Assembly (NCBI GenBank): GCA_016209685.1
Contig: JACQVQ010000014.1
Span: 1-57,976, forward strand
Direction of reading: 5' to 3'
DNA length: 57,976 nucleotides
DNA from: Planctomycetota bacterium
GTDB taxonomy: Bacteria > Planctomycetota > Brocadiia > Brocadiales > Bathyanammoxibiaceae
Under the pieces are notes generated by a model. It searched no databases. It was not told where the DNA came from and saw only the letters and a program-made list of their open reading frames with translations. Position 1 is the first letter of the stretch, and each line of letters starts with the position of its first letter. Below, piece by piece: positions 1 to 7,582 of the stretch. The translations under genes and the position numbers were made by a program.

Positions 1-3
1 GAC

Positions 4-38
<35 letters not shown>

Positions 39-62
39 TAAGTGATGGGGTGCAAGCTCTTG

Positions 63-109
<47 letters not shown>

Positions 110-740
110 TAAAAGCTAGCCTTAGTAAAACTGAACTATATGCGGGAAACTCCTCAAAAACTATGCACTACTCGCCTTTGTATTAGGGCAGTAAAAAAGT
201 GTAAGACAAGGGGACAATCCGCAGGGAAGGCCTGATTGAAGTTTATCAGGAACCCTCAGAGACTTCATGTTCGGGAGTTTCTTTAATGATGAAATTGGAT
301 GCAAATTGGATAACAGGTTTTGTGGATGGGGAAGGTTGTTTTTATGTAGGAATTAATCCTCATTCTGAGAGGAGTTCTGGTTATCAAGTGTTACCAGAAT
401 TTACTGTTGTTCAACATCAACGGGATGTGCAGTTGCTACACGCATTAAAAGAATATTTTAACTGTGGTGTAGTGCGTTCAAACCATGGTGAGCGATTGGC
501 ATATAGAGTAAGAGGAATAGAACACCTTTTAACTAAAATTGTGCCTTTTTTTATCAAGCATCCATTAAAATCGAAAAAGCGACAAAATTTTGAAAAATTT
601 CGGCAGATACTTTTGATGATTGAAAAACAAGAGCATCTGACAGAAGAAGGAATACTCAAAATTCAAAGTGTCGCTGAAAAAATGAATAGAGGAAACTTAA
701 GATAAAGTCCAGCCTATTTGGAAACATATAGGACCTACTG
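110..740 (+). other. Group I intron in 23S rRNA, insertion site L1931 (E. coli numbering)
   Basis: The universally conserved CCTAAGGT-AGCGAAATT is split by 631 bases. The upstream exon ends in T and the intron ends in G, as group I splicing needs (U.G at the 5' site, terminal omega G). Core elements are visible in order: a P-like box TGCGGGAAACTCC (141-153), a Q-like box AATCCGCAGGGAAG (about 226-239), an R-like box CCTCAGAGACTTC (about 254-266) and an S-like box GATAAAGTCC (701-710). An endonuclease ORF lies between R and S, that is, in the P8 loop. As I recall, introns at this site are known from 23S genes of Thermotoga species and Simkania and from organelles. Exact pairings need folding. 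Confidence 0.9.
286..705 (+). CDS. LAGLIDADG homing endonuclease encoded in the intron
   Basis: This 139-residue protein has one LAGLIDADG-type motif near its N-terminus (ITGFVDGEGCFYV, residues 9-21), which suggests a homodimer. The family cuts intron-less alleles at the insertion site so that the intron is copied in by repair; here the target would be the 23S sequence around U1931. The following strand pattern and the KHPLKSKKRQNFEKF segment (about residues 91-105) fit the LAGLIDADG_1 family. The gene is more AT-rich than the surrounding rRNA, as expected for a mobile ORF. Its stop codon (703-705) lies inside the intron S element, so RNA structure and protein end share bases. A second ATG at 289 is possible; no clear ribosome binding site is visible. 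It looks intact. Confidence 0.9.
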   Translation: MMKLDANWITGFVDGEGCFYVGINPHSERSSGYQVLPEFTVVQHQRDVQLLHALKEYFNCGVVRSNHGERLAYRVRGIEHLLTKIVPFFIKHPLKSKKRQNFEKFRQILLMIEKQEHLTEEGILKIQSVAEKMNRGNLR

Positions 741-790
<50 letters not shown>

Positions 791-860
791 AGGCCACACT
801 GTCTCCACCCGAGGCTCAGCGAAGTTGAATTCGCTGTGATGATGCAGCGTACCCGCGGCA

Positions 861-891
<31 letters not shown>

Positions 892-1214
892 GCTTTACGT
901 TGGATTTTGACTTTGCCTGTGTAGGATAGGTGGGAGGCTATGAAGCCTGGGCGCTAGCTCAGGTGGAGCCAACCTTGAAATACCACCCTGGTAAATTCGA
1001 GATTCTAACCTCGCTCCTTTATCAGGAGCAGGGACCACGTATGGTGGGTAGTTTGACTGGGGCGGTCTCCTCCTAAAGAGTAACGGAGGAGCGCGAAGGT
1101 ACCCTCGGTACGGTCGGAAATCGTACTTTAGAGTGCAAAGGCAAAAGGGTGCTTAACTGTAAGACAAACAAGTCGAGCAGATACGAAAGTAGGTCTTAGT
1201 GATCCGGTGGTTCT

Positions 1215-1270
<56 letters not shown>

Positions 1271-1299
1271 ACCGCCCAAGAGTTCATATCGACGGCGGT

Positions 1300-1357
<58 letters not shown>

Positions 1358-1385
1358 TGGGAGTTCACCAATTAAAGCGGTACGC

Positions 1386-1419
<34 letters not shown>

Positions 1420-1454
1420 CCCTATCTGTTGTGGGCGTTGGATACTTGAGGAGC

Positions 1455-1487
<33 letters not shown>

Positions 1488-1762
1488 GACCTATGGTGTA
1501 CCAGTTGTCGTGCTAACGGCACCGCTGGGTAGCTATGTCCGGACGGGATAAACGCTGAAAGCATCTAAGCGTGAAACCCTCTCCAAGATTAGGTATCCCA
1601 TCTCTTTAAGAGAGTAAGGCACCTTGTAGACTACGAGGTTGATAGGCCAGGGGTGTACGTGTGGCGACACACTAGCTGACTGGTACTAATCTGCCGAGGT
1701 GCTTAATTGCCCATTTACTTGTGTCGCTTTTCCTTACGGCTGTCTCGTTTGACAATAATTTT

Positions 1763-1874
1763 TCCCGGTGGCCATAGCTGGAGTGAAACACCCGTTCCCA
1801 TTCCGAACACGGCAGTTAAGCCTCTGGCGCCGATGGTACTAGCTAATTGCTGGGAGAGTAGGTCACTGCCGGGA
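1763..1874 (+). rRNA. 5S ribosomal RNA
   Basis: About 54 bases after the 23S end lies a typical 5S sequence: the terminal stem TCCCGGTG pairs with the end of the gene (CACTGCCGGGA), and the internal CCGTTCCCATTCCGAACACGG loop and GAGAGTAGGTC segment are diagnostic. Ends were placed by pairing the terminal stem and may shift by one or two bases. It is presumably co-transcribed with the upstream 23S gene. Confidence 0.96.
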
Positions 1875-1885
1875 TTTTTCTTATG

Positions 1886-1910
1886 ACCCGCCTCAGGGCG
1901 GGTTTTTTTA
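1886..1910 (+). terminator. Intrinsic terminator of the rRNA operon
   Basis: A GC-rich hairpin (ACCCGCC, short loop, GGCGGGT) is followed directly by seven T residues, 12 bases after the 5S gene. The stem resembles the dispersed CCGCCTNAGGCGG palindrome seen elsewhere in the window, so a repeat may have been adopted as terminator. Confidence 0.85.
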
Positions 1911-1933
1911 TTAAGCAGAGGTCTTAAGAGACC

Positions 1934-2449
1934 ATGTCCAGGAAGCCATTACAAGGTGGCGGGGTTACTCCTCCTGAGCGCAGCAAAGGATCAGGGAAGG
2001 CCACTCCAGGCAAAGACCTGGCCCATGAACGAAAATTCCAGGAATACCTGCAGTCTAAAGGGCTTAAGTTTACCCCCGAGAGACAGTCCCTCCTGAACTG
2101 GGTATTCAAGAGCCACAAGCACTTTGAGGCCGAAGACCTCCTGCTGGATATCCGCCAGAGCGGCGAAAGGGTCTCCAAGGCCACCATATACCGCACCCTG
2201 AGCCTCCTGGTTCAATGCGGCCTCCTCAGGGAGGTAATCTTCGGCGAAAAACACTCCCACTACGAACACGTCCACGAAAATGAACACCACGACCACCTGG
2301 TATGTTCAGGATGCGGCAAGATTATAGAATTCACCGATGAAGAGCTAGAACGCCTCCAGGACGCCGTCTGCCAGCAATACCAATTCCTCCCAGAATCCCA
2401 CCGCCTCCAGATACAGGGCCTCTGCAAGGAGTGCCAGAGGAAGGTTTGA
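1934..2449 (+). CDS. Fur/PerR-family metal-dependent repressor
   Basis: This 171-residue protein has the Fur layout: a winged helix (about residues 36-105, with FTPERQSLLNWVF and SKATIYRTLSLL) followed by the dimerisation and metal domain with HENEHHDHLVCSGCGKIIEF, a structural CxxC and a second C-x2-C near the end (CKECQ). The family represses iron-uptake or peroxide-stress genes when loaded with metal. Which of Fur, PerR or Zur it is cannot be read safely. The first 30 residues are low-complexity and not part of the fold; they may come from repeat sequence between the rRNA terminator and the gene, so the true start is uncertain. A copy of its 3' end is found at 3175-3220. Confidence 0.9.
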   Translation: MSRKPLQGGGVTPPERSKGSGKATPGKDLAHERKFQEYLQSKGLKFTPERQSLLNWVFKSHKHFEAEDLLLDIRQSGERVSKATIYRTLSLLVQCGLLREVIFGEKHSHYEHVHENEHHDHLVCSGCGKIIEFTDEELERLQDAVCQQYQFLPESHRLQIQGLCKECQRKV

Positions 2450-2498
2450 CAAATGGTAGACCTAAAATTTTAATAACAGTAGAAGTAGACTATCTTAG

Positions 2499-2856
2499 AT
2501 GCAAATTATATATACTCGCCATGCCAGATTCAGGAGGACACAAAAGGGTATAAGTGAAGATGAGACCTCTGAAAAACTCCACGTGCTTGTCATTCTGAGG
2601 GAGCGAAGCGACCGAAGAATCTCGTAAAAGACCAGATTCTTCGCTTCGCTCAGAATGACACACGACGTCGGGGTGACTTTTTCAGAGCTCTCGAAGATAT
2701 GATAGAAGAGACATTGCGAAAGCCAAATAGTGACTTCCCTTCTTACGGGAAAAGGATAGCTAGAAAAACTCTTGGACATAAGACAGTGGATGTGTATACT
2801 TAACAACAAGAAATGGGTATCTTATAATTACGACTTATTGGCTACTTGAGGATTAA
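2499..2856 (+). pseudogene. DUF4258 gene, broken by a MITE insertion and a frameshift
   Basis: The 5' part reads MQIIYTRHARFRRTQKGISE, matching the DUF4258 start (conserved HA..R...RGIS). After a 131-bp insertion the frame resumes as MIEETLRKPNSDFPSYGKR and continues to GHKTVD. A one-base loss then moves the ending into another frame, VYLTTRNGYLIITTYW followed by LLED and a stop at 2854-2856, the typical DUF4258 ending. Removing the insertion and one copy of the flanking GAAGAT restores ...GISEDMIEETL... exactly. DUF4258 proteins are often encoded next to DUF2283 proteins and such pairs have been proposed to be toxin-antitoxin-like. Here the DUF2283 gene starts 3 bases after the broken gene and is intact. 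Two lesions make it clearly non-functional. Confidence 0.85.
2562..2692 (+). mobile_element. MITE-like element (family C), 131 bp, with 6-bp target duplication
   Basis: The ends GAGACCTCTGAAAAA and TTTTTCAGAGCTCTC are inverted repeats. An internal inverted pair, GTCATTCTGAGGGAGCGAAG and CTTCGCTTCGCTCAGAATGAC, would fold the element into a long hairpin. The insertion is flanked by GAAGAT on both sides (2556-2561 and 2693-2698), a target-site duplication that pins the borders. No transposase is encoded. Related copies are at 28669-28788, 29912-30038, 37615-37831 and, as a remnant, 57572-57640. The transposase acting on it is not in the window. Confidence 0.88.
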
Positions 2857-2858
2857 AG

Positions 2859-3125
2859 ATGTATGTAACCTACGATAAAGCGGCCGATGCGATGTATATC
2901 TCCCTCTCAGATGAGGAAACGGGGGAATTAAGGACCCAGGCAGTGAAGAATTGGTTACTCATTGATTTTGACTCAAAGGGGAGGGTCTGTGGTTTTGAAA
3001 TCCTGGACGTGAGTAGGCATTGCATCCTTAAGCCATGTGACATCAAAGACATAAAGTTCGTAGATTTAAACTCTCCTGAAGGGGAGACCTTCCTCACCCA
3101 GAAGGAGAGGGTAAAGACTTCATAA
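2859..3125 (+). CDS. DUF2283 family protein (possible antitoxin-like partner)
   Basis: This 88-residue protein starts MYVTYDKAADAMYISLS and continues with DFDSKGRVCGFEILDVS, the hallmark of DUF2283. The family is small and usually paired with DUF4258; its biochemical role is not established. Its start lies 3 bases after the end of the broken DUF4258 gene, so the two were probably one transcription unit. If the pair is toxin-antitoxin-like, the antitoxin side is the survivor, the expected order of decay. Confidence 0.8.
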   Translation: MYVTYDKAADAMYISLSDEETGELRTQAVKNWLLIDFDSKGRVCGFEILDVSRHCILKPCDIKDIKFVDLNSPEGETFLTQKERVKTS

Positions 3126-3174
3126 GGTAGACGGACCGTTTGTGGGTAACGGACGTTTCGCTGTTATGACTCTG

Positions 3175-3220
3175 GAATCCCACCGCCTCCAGATACAGGG
3201 TCTCTGCAGGGAGTGCCAGA
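3175..3220 (+). repeat. Duplicated fragment of the Fur gene 3' end
   Basis: Bases 3175-3220 repeat 2393-2438 of the Fur gene with only a few changes (shared core CCACCGCCTCCAGATACAGG). The two copies are direct repeats bracketing the DUF4258/DUF2283 module. Confidence 0.85.
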
Positions 3221-3343
3221 AGTTGGGGGCAAAGCAAACTAAAGGGGCAATGTCTCGCTAGTACTAGAAATCTAGTATCTGAGTAAGTCCTAACTTGTGC
3301 GAATAAATACGATGTGACAACTGGTGGGAGAAAGGAGAATCGT

Positions 3344-3727
3344 ATGGAGATTTTGGACAGGGTACTGGATTTCACGGCTTTGATATTAGCCTCTATAGCC
3401 CTGGGTTTCTTGCTTCAGGCTAAGAGTACTCCAAAGATGCATCTGTTACGCAGGGGCACTTTGTTTCTCTGGCTGGTTGTTATCTTAGAGATAGTTGAGG
3501 ATATGGTAGAGATTCCACTTTTTGGCTTTGCGGCGGCCATAGATGATGAGGATGCCCTCTCCCTGGAGATAATCACCCTGTGCCAGGCAGGTACCGCCCT
3601 TTACTACATCTCCAAGGTTAAGAATGAAAAGGCATTAGAATTCCTGAATGTCTCTATATTGTGTTCTATCTGGCTTGTTATGGCTTATGCCCTTGAGGTT
3701 ATCCTGGGTTTAGTGTTTCTAGAGTAG
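3344..3727 (+). CDS. Small membrane protein of unknown function
   Basis: I do not recognise this 127-residue protein. It has about four hydrophobic stretches: residues 9-25, 40-58, a weaker one near 80-95 and 103-125. Acidic residues sit between helices two and three (AAIDDEDALSLE). The start at 3344 is chosen because AAAGGAG lies just upstream; an earlier ATG at 3314 has no such signal. It stands alone between the Fur-fragment repeat and the cupin gene. It could be a regulator or sensor membrane part, but nothing in the sequence decides. Confidence 0.6.
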   Translation: MEILDRVLDFTALILASIALGFLLQAKSTPKMHLLRRGTLFLWLVVILEIVEDMVEIPLFGFAAAIDDEDALSLEIITLCQAGTALYYISKVKNEKALEFLNVSILCSIWLVMAYALEVILGLVFLE

Positions 3728-3853
3728 GAAATAGGGGAATGTAATTACCAGGGGCGTTCCCTTATTGGACATTTGTTTCGTGTCTCCCATAAGTTCTTCC
3801 TGCGGATACACCTTGCCAATTACAGCCACGTCTGTTAAAATTCCTGCGGTACA

Positions 3854-4426
3854 GTGGCGAAATACCTTACTTATTTAACCTTTCTCTTTCTACTCTGTGG
3901 TTGCGGGAAGAACATCCTTGACCCCGCCATAGTGGACGAACTTAAGCATCCCACTAAGTTCCCGGATATATACGTCCCTACAGTCCTTGAGATGGATAAA
4001 CTGATGGCAGAGTATCCAACGGCAGAGGTGGAGAAGGTAAAGGTGGTACCGGTAGCGGACACCAAATATTCAACAGTCCAGATGATGGTGGTAAGGCAGG
4101 GGATAGAGATTCCTACCCATTACCACAAAGACCACGATGAGATGATTCACGTCAAGAAAGGGCAGGGTATAGTTATACTGGATGGAACCCGTTATCATGT
4201 AAAAGAGGGGTCTGTCATCCTCATACCCAGGAAGGTACGGCACAAATTTATAAATACCGGTGAGGGGGTAAACGTGGCCTTTTCTATCTTCTTCCCCCCT
4301 TATACAGGAGGGGATATAAAATTTATAAAGGAGAAGAGGCATAAGCTGGCCCCAGCCATTGAGCCTGGCTTTGGGGCAGGGGCTGCAGCCCCCTCTGGAG
4401 GGGGCGGAGGAGGACATTCACATTGA
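3854..4426 (+). CDS. Cupin-domain lipoprotein
   Basis: The protein (190 residues, GTG start) begins with a hydrophobic signal ending FLLCGC, which can act as a lipobox, so it is probably anchored outside the inner membrane. Residues about 80-155 form a cupin_2 domain: HYHKDHDEMIHVKKGQGIVI followed by DGTRYHVKEGSVILIPRKV and RHKFIN, with histidines and a glutamate placed like the usual metal ligands. The C-terminus is glycine-rich and ends GGGGGGHSH, a possible extra metal-binding tail. Substrate and reaction cannot be inferred; cupins range from dioxygenases to binding proteins. The ribosome binding site is weak, so the exact start is uncertain. Confidence 0.75.
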   Translation: MAKYLTYLTFLFLLCGCGKNILDPAIVDELKHPTKFPDIYVPTVLEMDKLMAEYPTAEVEKVKVVPVADTKYSTVQMMVVRQGIEIPTHYHKDHDEMIHVKKGQGIVILDGTRYHVKEGSVILIPRKVRHKFINTGEGVNVAFSIFFPPYTGGDIKFIKEKRHKLAPAIEPGFGAGAAAPSGGGGGGHSH

Positions 4427-4535
4427 TAGTCTTTGCTATGTTATAGGGAAATCGGCCAAAATAAAAGTTCAAGGGTTCAAAGGTTTAAAGGTTCAAAGAT
4501 TCAAGTAGTGGCGACTCGGGTGGATTGGCAGAGAG

Positions 4536-5339
4536 ATGAAGATACTCCTCACGAACGATGATGGCGTATACGCACAGGGGATAGGGGCAATAAGGAAGTC
4601 CCTCCAGGGGTTGGGGGAGGTAGTAGTGGTTGCCCCTGATAGTGAACAGAGCGGCGTGGGCCACTCAATAACCCTGGCCCATCCCTTGCGGGTAAGGCAT
4701 GTGTACGTGGATGGTGAATTTTTTGGCTACGGGGTGGGGGGGTCTCCTGCAGATTGCGTTAAACTGGCTGTGATGGAGATAATGAAGGGCCAGCCGAGGT
4801 TGGTAGTCTCTGGGATAAACCTGGGGTCAAATACGGGTATCCACGTCCTTTATTCAGGGACGGTGGCCGCCGCCATAGAGGGGGCCATACTGGGGATACC
4901 TGCCGTAGCCCTTTCTCTGGACGTGTCTGGTTTCCCGGACCTGGAGTATGCCGCCATAATCTCCAGGGATGTCATTGAACTGCTGCTGAAACATGACCTC
5001 CCGAGGGGTTCACTGCTAAACGTGAACTTCCCTTCCATTAAGAGGGGGGAGATAAAGGGTATCAGGATTACCAAGCAGTATACTTATAGTTTTGAGGAGA
5101 GCGTGGACCGCCGCAAGGACCCTGCGGGTAAGACTTATTACTGGCTGGTAGGGGGCAGGGAGATTACTGTGGAGGAAAAGGGTACCGATATAGAGGCCAT
5201 TCGGCAGGGGTACATTTCTATTACCCCGTTAAGGTATGACCTTACAAATCACGAGTTCATAAGGAAGATGGGCCAGTGGGACTGGGGACAGTTGGAACAA
5301 CACTTTGGGAACAGTACGTTCCTGGGGAAAGAGGTATGA
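4536..5339 (+). CDS. surE: 5'/3'-nucleotidase SurE
   Basis: SurE is a metal-dependent phosphatase that removes phosphate from nucleoside monophosphates and is linked to stationary-phase survival. The N-terminus MKILLTNDDGVYAQGI carries the metal-binding aspartates of the family, and the later motifs PDSEQSGVGHSITL, GGSPADCVKLAV and VSGINLGSNTGIHVLYSGTV are all in place. Its 267 residues match the usual length. A run of short AT-rich repeats (GGTTCAAAG units, about 4465-4506) lies upstream. Next to it are cytidine deaminase and a purine nucleoside phosphorylase on the other strand, so this area is rich in nucleotide-salvage functions although the genes are not one operon. Confidence 0.96.
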   Translation: MKILLTNDDGVYAQGIGAIRKSLQGLGEVVVVAPDSEQSGVGHSITLAHPLRVRHVYVDGEFFGYGVGGSPADCVKLAVMEIMKGQPRLVVSGINLGSNTGIHVLYSGTVAAAIEGAILGIPAVALSLDVSGFPDLEYAAIISRDVIELLLKHDLPRGSLLNVNFPSIKRGEIKGIRITKQYTYSFEESVDRRKDPAGKTYYWLVGGREITVEEKGTDIEAIRQGYISITPLRYDLTNHEFIRKMGQWDWGQLEQHFGNSTFLGKEV

Positions 5340-5426
5340 GGGAGAGGAGGAGGTAGTAGCTAGTAGCCAGTAGTCAGTAGCTAGGGTTGAGTTTTTTCCT
5401 GGATACTTGCTACTGACTACTTTCTT

Positions 5427-5807
5427 TTAAAACTCTTTTCTCTCAAAAGGCATGGGCAGGAGTTCTGAGAGTCTCAGCCTCTTTTCTCCCTTTGTGTTGG
5501 CGAGGATTATCAGCATGTCCTTTGAAAACTCCCACAAGACCTGCCGACACGCACCGCAGGGCGGGGTGAGCTCGTCTGCCTCGGTGAAGACCGCCAGGGC
5601 CTCAAATTCCCTCTCCCCCGCTGACACCGCCTTGTAAACGGCTACCCTCTCTGCACAGACTGTCAGCCCATAAGAGGCGTTCTCAACATTGGTGCCCGCA
5701 TAAACCTTCCCAGACCTGGTCTTCAGGGCCGCACCTACTTTGAAATGGCTGTAGGGGCTGTAGGATTCGTCTCTGGCTTCTATGGCCTTTTTTATGAGTT
5801 CTTCCAT
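5427..5807 (-). CDS. cdd: Cytidine deaminase
   Basis: This 126-residue enzyme converts cytidine and deoxycytidine to the uridine forms in pyrimidine salvage. The zinc site is visible as NVENASYGLTVCAERVA (catalytic glutamate in CAE) and TPPCGACRQVLWEF (PCxxC). FKVGAAL near residue 24 is also characteristic. Length is normal for the small tetrameric type. It lies 132 bases from the purine nucleoside phosphorylase on the same strand, separated by a repeat cluster. Confidence 0.96.
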   Translation of the reverse strand: MEELIKKAIEARDESYSPYSHFKVGAALKTRSGKVYAGTNVENASYGLTVCAERVAVYKAVSAGEREFEALAVFTEADELTPPCGACRQVLWEFSKDMLIILANTKGEKRLRLSELLPMPFERKEF

Positions 5808-5826
5808 TCTGCTTTCTACGGAGATA

Positions 5827-5943
5827 CGCAGGCTAAAGCCTGCGGCTACCTGAACACACGCAGGCTAAAGTTCGCCTCAGCGAATCTGCCTAAGGTCATG
5901 CCGAAGGCAGATCCGCCTACGGCGTGACATGACCTGCGGCTAC
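5827..5943. repeat. Repeat cluster, family D (GCAGGCTAAAGCCTGC type)
   Basis: The gap between two minus-strand genes consists almost entirely of repeats: CGCAGGCTAAAGCCTGCGGC, a second GCAGGCTAAAG, then a GTCATGCCGAAGGCAGATCC segment and a closing GACCTGCGGCTAC. Close relatives are at 15852-15906 and 28474-28528. The repeat overlaps the last bases of the phosphorylase gene. Confidence 0.8.
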
Positions 5944-6767
5944 TTATAATAACCTCTAATAGCCTCCCTCAACAACTTAAATGCCTTTATTCCCACATCA
6001 TTCATTACGGCTAGCACTTCCTCGTGGGTTATCTCCCCTTTAGTTAGACCGGCCGCCTTATTGGTAATGCAAGAGATTCCACAGACCCGTATCCCCATCT
6101 GCCTGGCGGCAATAACCTCTGGTACAGTGGACATGCCTACTGCGTCTGCCCCCAGGGTCCTCAGCATCCCCACCTCTGCAGGGGTCTCATAGGTCGGCCC
6201 CCGTACCGATGCATATACCCCCTTCTTTATTCTTATGCCTAGTCCTTTAGCCATTACTTCCGTGAGCCTTATTAATTCTGGGTCATAGGCATGACTCATG
6301 TCTACAAACCGTGGCCCTAACTCGACCTCTTCCTCTCCCCTGGTGGGGTCTTCTCCTGCCACGTTGATATGGTCTTTAATGAGCATGAGGCTCCCCACGG
6401 GGAACGTACGGTTTATGCCTCCGGCAGTGTTAGTAACGAAGAGGGTCTTTACGCCCAGCATCCCCAGGATTCTAATAGGGTAGGCCACCTCCTGGGCCGT
6501 GAAGCCTTCGTAAGTATGTAGCCTGGCATCCAGGCAGGCCGCATTTACATTAGAGACCTTGCCAACCACTACTGCCCCTCTTCTCTGTCTTGCCCAGGGG
6601 GGGAGGAGATGGGGTATGGCAGATAGTTTTATTTCTTGGGGCGTCTCAATCTCTTGTAAAAAACCTTGCCAGCCTGAGCCGAGGACTATCCCCACCGCAG
6701 GTCTTTCTGGGATTAAAGAGTCTATGAATCGAGCGGATTCCTGGAGTCTAGTGTAGACAGTGTCCAT
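5940..6767 (-). CDS. Purine nucleoside phosphorylase (trimeric PNP type), one loop divergent
   Basis: The enzyme cleaves purine nucleosides with phosphate to free base and ribose 1-phosphate. Family marks are GIVLGSGW near the start, VTNTAGGINR, the GPTYETPAE signature, and VGMSTVPEVIAARQMGIRV. Two features are odd. The segment that normally carries a GHxG phosphate loop followed by GRFHxYEG reads HLLPPWARQRRGAVVVGKV and then ARLHTYEG, so the GH part is lost while the arginine-histidine part is kept. Also, the frame extends 16 codons upstream of the ATG used here, through a TTG at 6815, but those residues come from a palindromic repeat (TCCGCCCAAGGTGGACTGC). I prefer the ATG at 6767, giving 275 residues. 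Confidence 0.85.
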   Translation of the reverse strand: MDTVYTRLQESARFIDSLIPERPAVGIVLGSGWQGFLQEIETPQEIKLSAIPHLLPPWARQRRGAVVVGKVSNVNAACLDARLHTYEGFTAQEVAYPIRILGMLGVKTLFVTNTAGGINRTFPVGSLMLIKDHINVAGEDPTRGEEEVELGPRFVDMSHAYDPELIRLTEVMAKGLGIRIKKGVYASVRGPTYETPAEVGMLRTLGADAVGMSTVPEVIAARQMGIRVCGISCITNKAAGLTKGEITHEEVLAVMNDVGIKAFKLLREAIRGYYK

Positions 6768-6820
6768 ACGCAGTTTGTCGCCGCAGTCCACCTTGGGCGG
6801 ACGGAAAAATAGCAAAACAT

Positions 6821-6918
6821 CGCAACCCGAAGGTTGCGGCTACCGAATTTTACCCTTTAGGGGTTAGAAATAAAAGGCCAATTTAGATCGTAGGGGCAGG
6901 CTTGAAACCTGCCCCTAC
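6821..6918. repeat. Two palindromic repeats, including a REP-A copy
   Basis: Bases 6821-6843 form GCAACCCGAAGGTTGC followed by GGCTAC (family D). Bases 6890-6918 are a REP-A copy: arms GTAGGGGCAGG and CCTGCCCCTAC around CTTGAAA. The REP lies 30 bases beyond the stop codon of the minus-strand DRRED-repeat gene and may act as its 3' stem-loop. Confidence 0.85.
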
Positions 6919-6947
6919 GGATGTGGCGGGGCTTATTGGGCCGGGGG

Positions 6948-7553
6948 TTATTTTGTCTGAGGTCCAGGGGCGTGCTCCAAACCGGGCGCATGTTCCAGAC
7001 CAGGTGCATGCTGTAGGCCGGGAGGCCCTGGGGGCAAGGGTGGTTTGTTCCTGTGGTCCCTGATGTCCTCAAGACGGTCCCTCCTGTCCTCTCTGCGGTC
7101 CCGGACATCTTCTCTCCTGTCTCTTATATCCTCCCTGCGGTCTCGTATGTCCTCTAGTTTATCCCGCTTATCTTCCAGCTTGTCCCACTTGCCGCCGTCA
7201 TGCTTTGCATCCCAGACGTCCTCGCGCTTATCGCGAATATCCTCAAGCCTGTCCCTGCGGTCCTCTCTCTTGTCTCGGACGTCTTCCCTCCTATCCCTGC
7301 GGTCTTCTCTCTTGTCTCTGATGTCCTCCCTTTTGTCCCTGTTAGGGTGTTTATGCCCTTTGCCCTTTCCCCACCAGACAGGTTTGGCCTCCTGGTGGCG
7401 GGGGTGGTCATACCTCCTTTGAATACCGGGGGGATTGTGGAGACACTGTCCGTGTTGTCTCTTCCCTGCTGTCCCCTCTGGGTGGGCAGCAAAGGCTAGG
7501 GGACTGAAGGATACTAAGAGGCCTATTGTTACTGCCGGAATTAATAATCTCAT
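6948..7553 (-). CDS. Secreted protein with DRRED heptad repeats
   Basis: This 201-residue protein begins with a clear signal peptide (MRLLIPAVTIGLLVSFSPLAFA, split here as MRLLIPAVTI plus GLLVSFSPLAFA). The mature part is a run of about 16 seven-residue units of the type DRREDVR/DKREDIR, broken once by DAKHDGGKW. It ends in APGLEH hexapeptide repeats. Such alternating charge could form a long single alpha helix or a polyampholyte linker in the periplasm. No enzyme domain is present. A strong ribosome binding site (AAAGGAGG) precedes the ATG. It is the last gene of a three-gene minus-strand unit with the Tat-tagged radical SAM protein (29 bases upstream) and an LTxxQ-type protein. Function unknown. 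Confidence 0.75.
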   Translation of the reverse strand: MRLLIPAVTIGLLVSFSPLAFAAHPEGTAGKRQHGQCLHNPPGIQRRYDHPRHQEAKPVWWGKGKGHKHPNRDKREDIRDKREDRRDRREDVRDKREDRRDRLEDIRDKREDVWDAKHDGGKWDKLEDKRDKLEDIRDRREDIRDRREDVRDRREDRRDRLEDIRDHRNKPPLPPGPPGLQHAPGLEHAPGLEHAPGPQTK

Positions 7554-7582
7554 CTCTAAATCCTCCTTTCAGGATCGTTTTC

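Noticed and set aside
2562-2692. Could this 131-bp hairpin be a transcription terminator or small RNA and not a mobile element?
   Set aside because: The exact GAAGAT duplication and restored DUF4258 reading show it is an insertion, and similar copies occur elsewhere in the window.
3734-3875. Minus-strand frame reading ILTDVAVIGKVYPQEELMGD and further protein-like sequence.
   Set aside because: It has no start codon, is only about 45 codons long, overlaps the start of the cupin gene and matches nothing I know; a gene fragment is possible but unsupported.
7045-7422. Plus-strand serine/arginine-rich frame opposite the DRRED-repeat gene.
   Set aside because: It is the antisense shadow of the heptad repeats; the minus frame has a signal peptide and a strong ribosome binding site.
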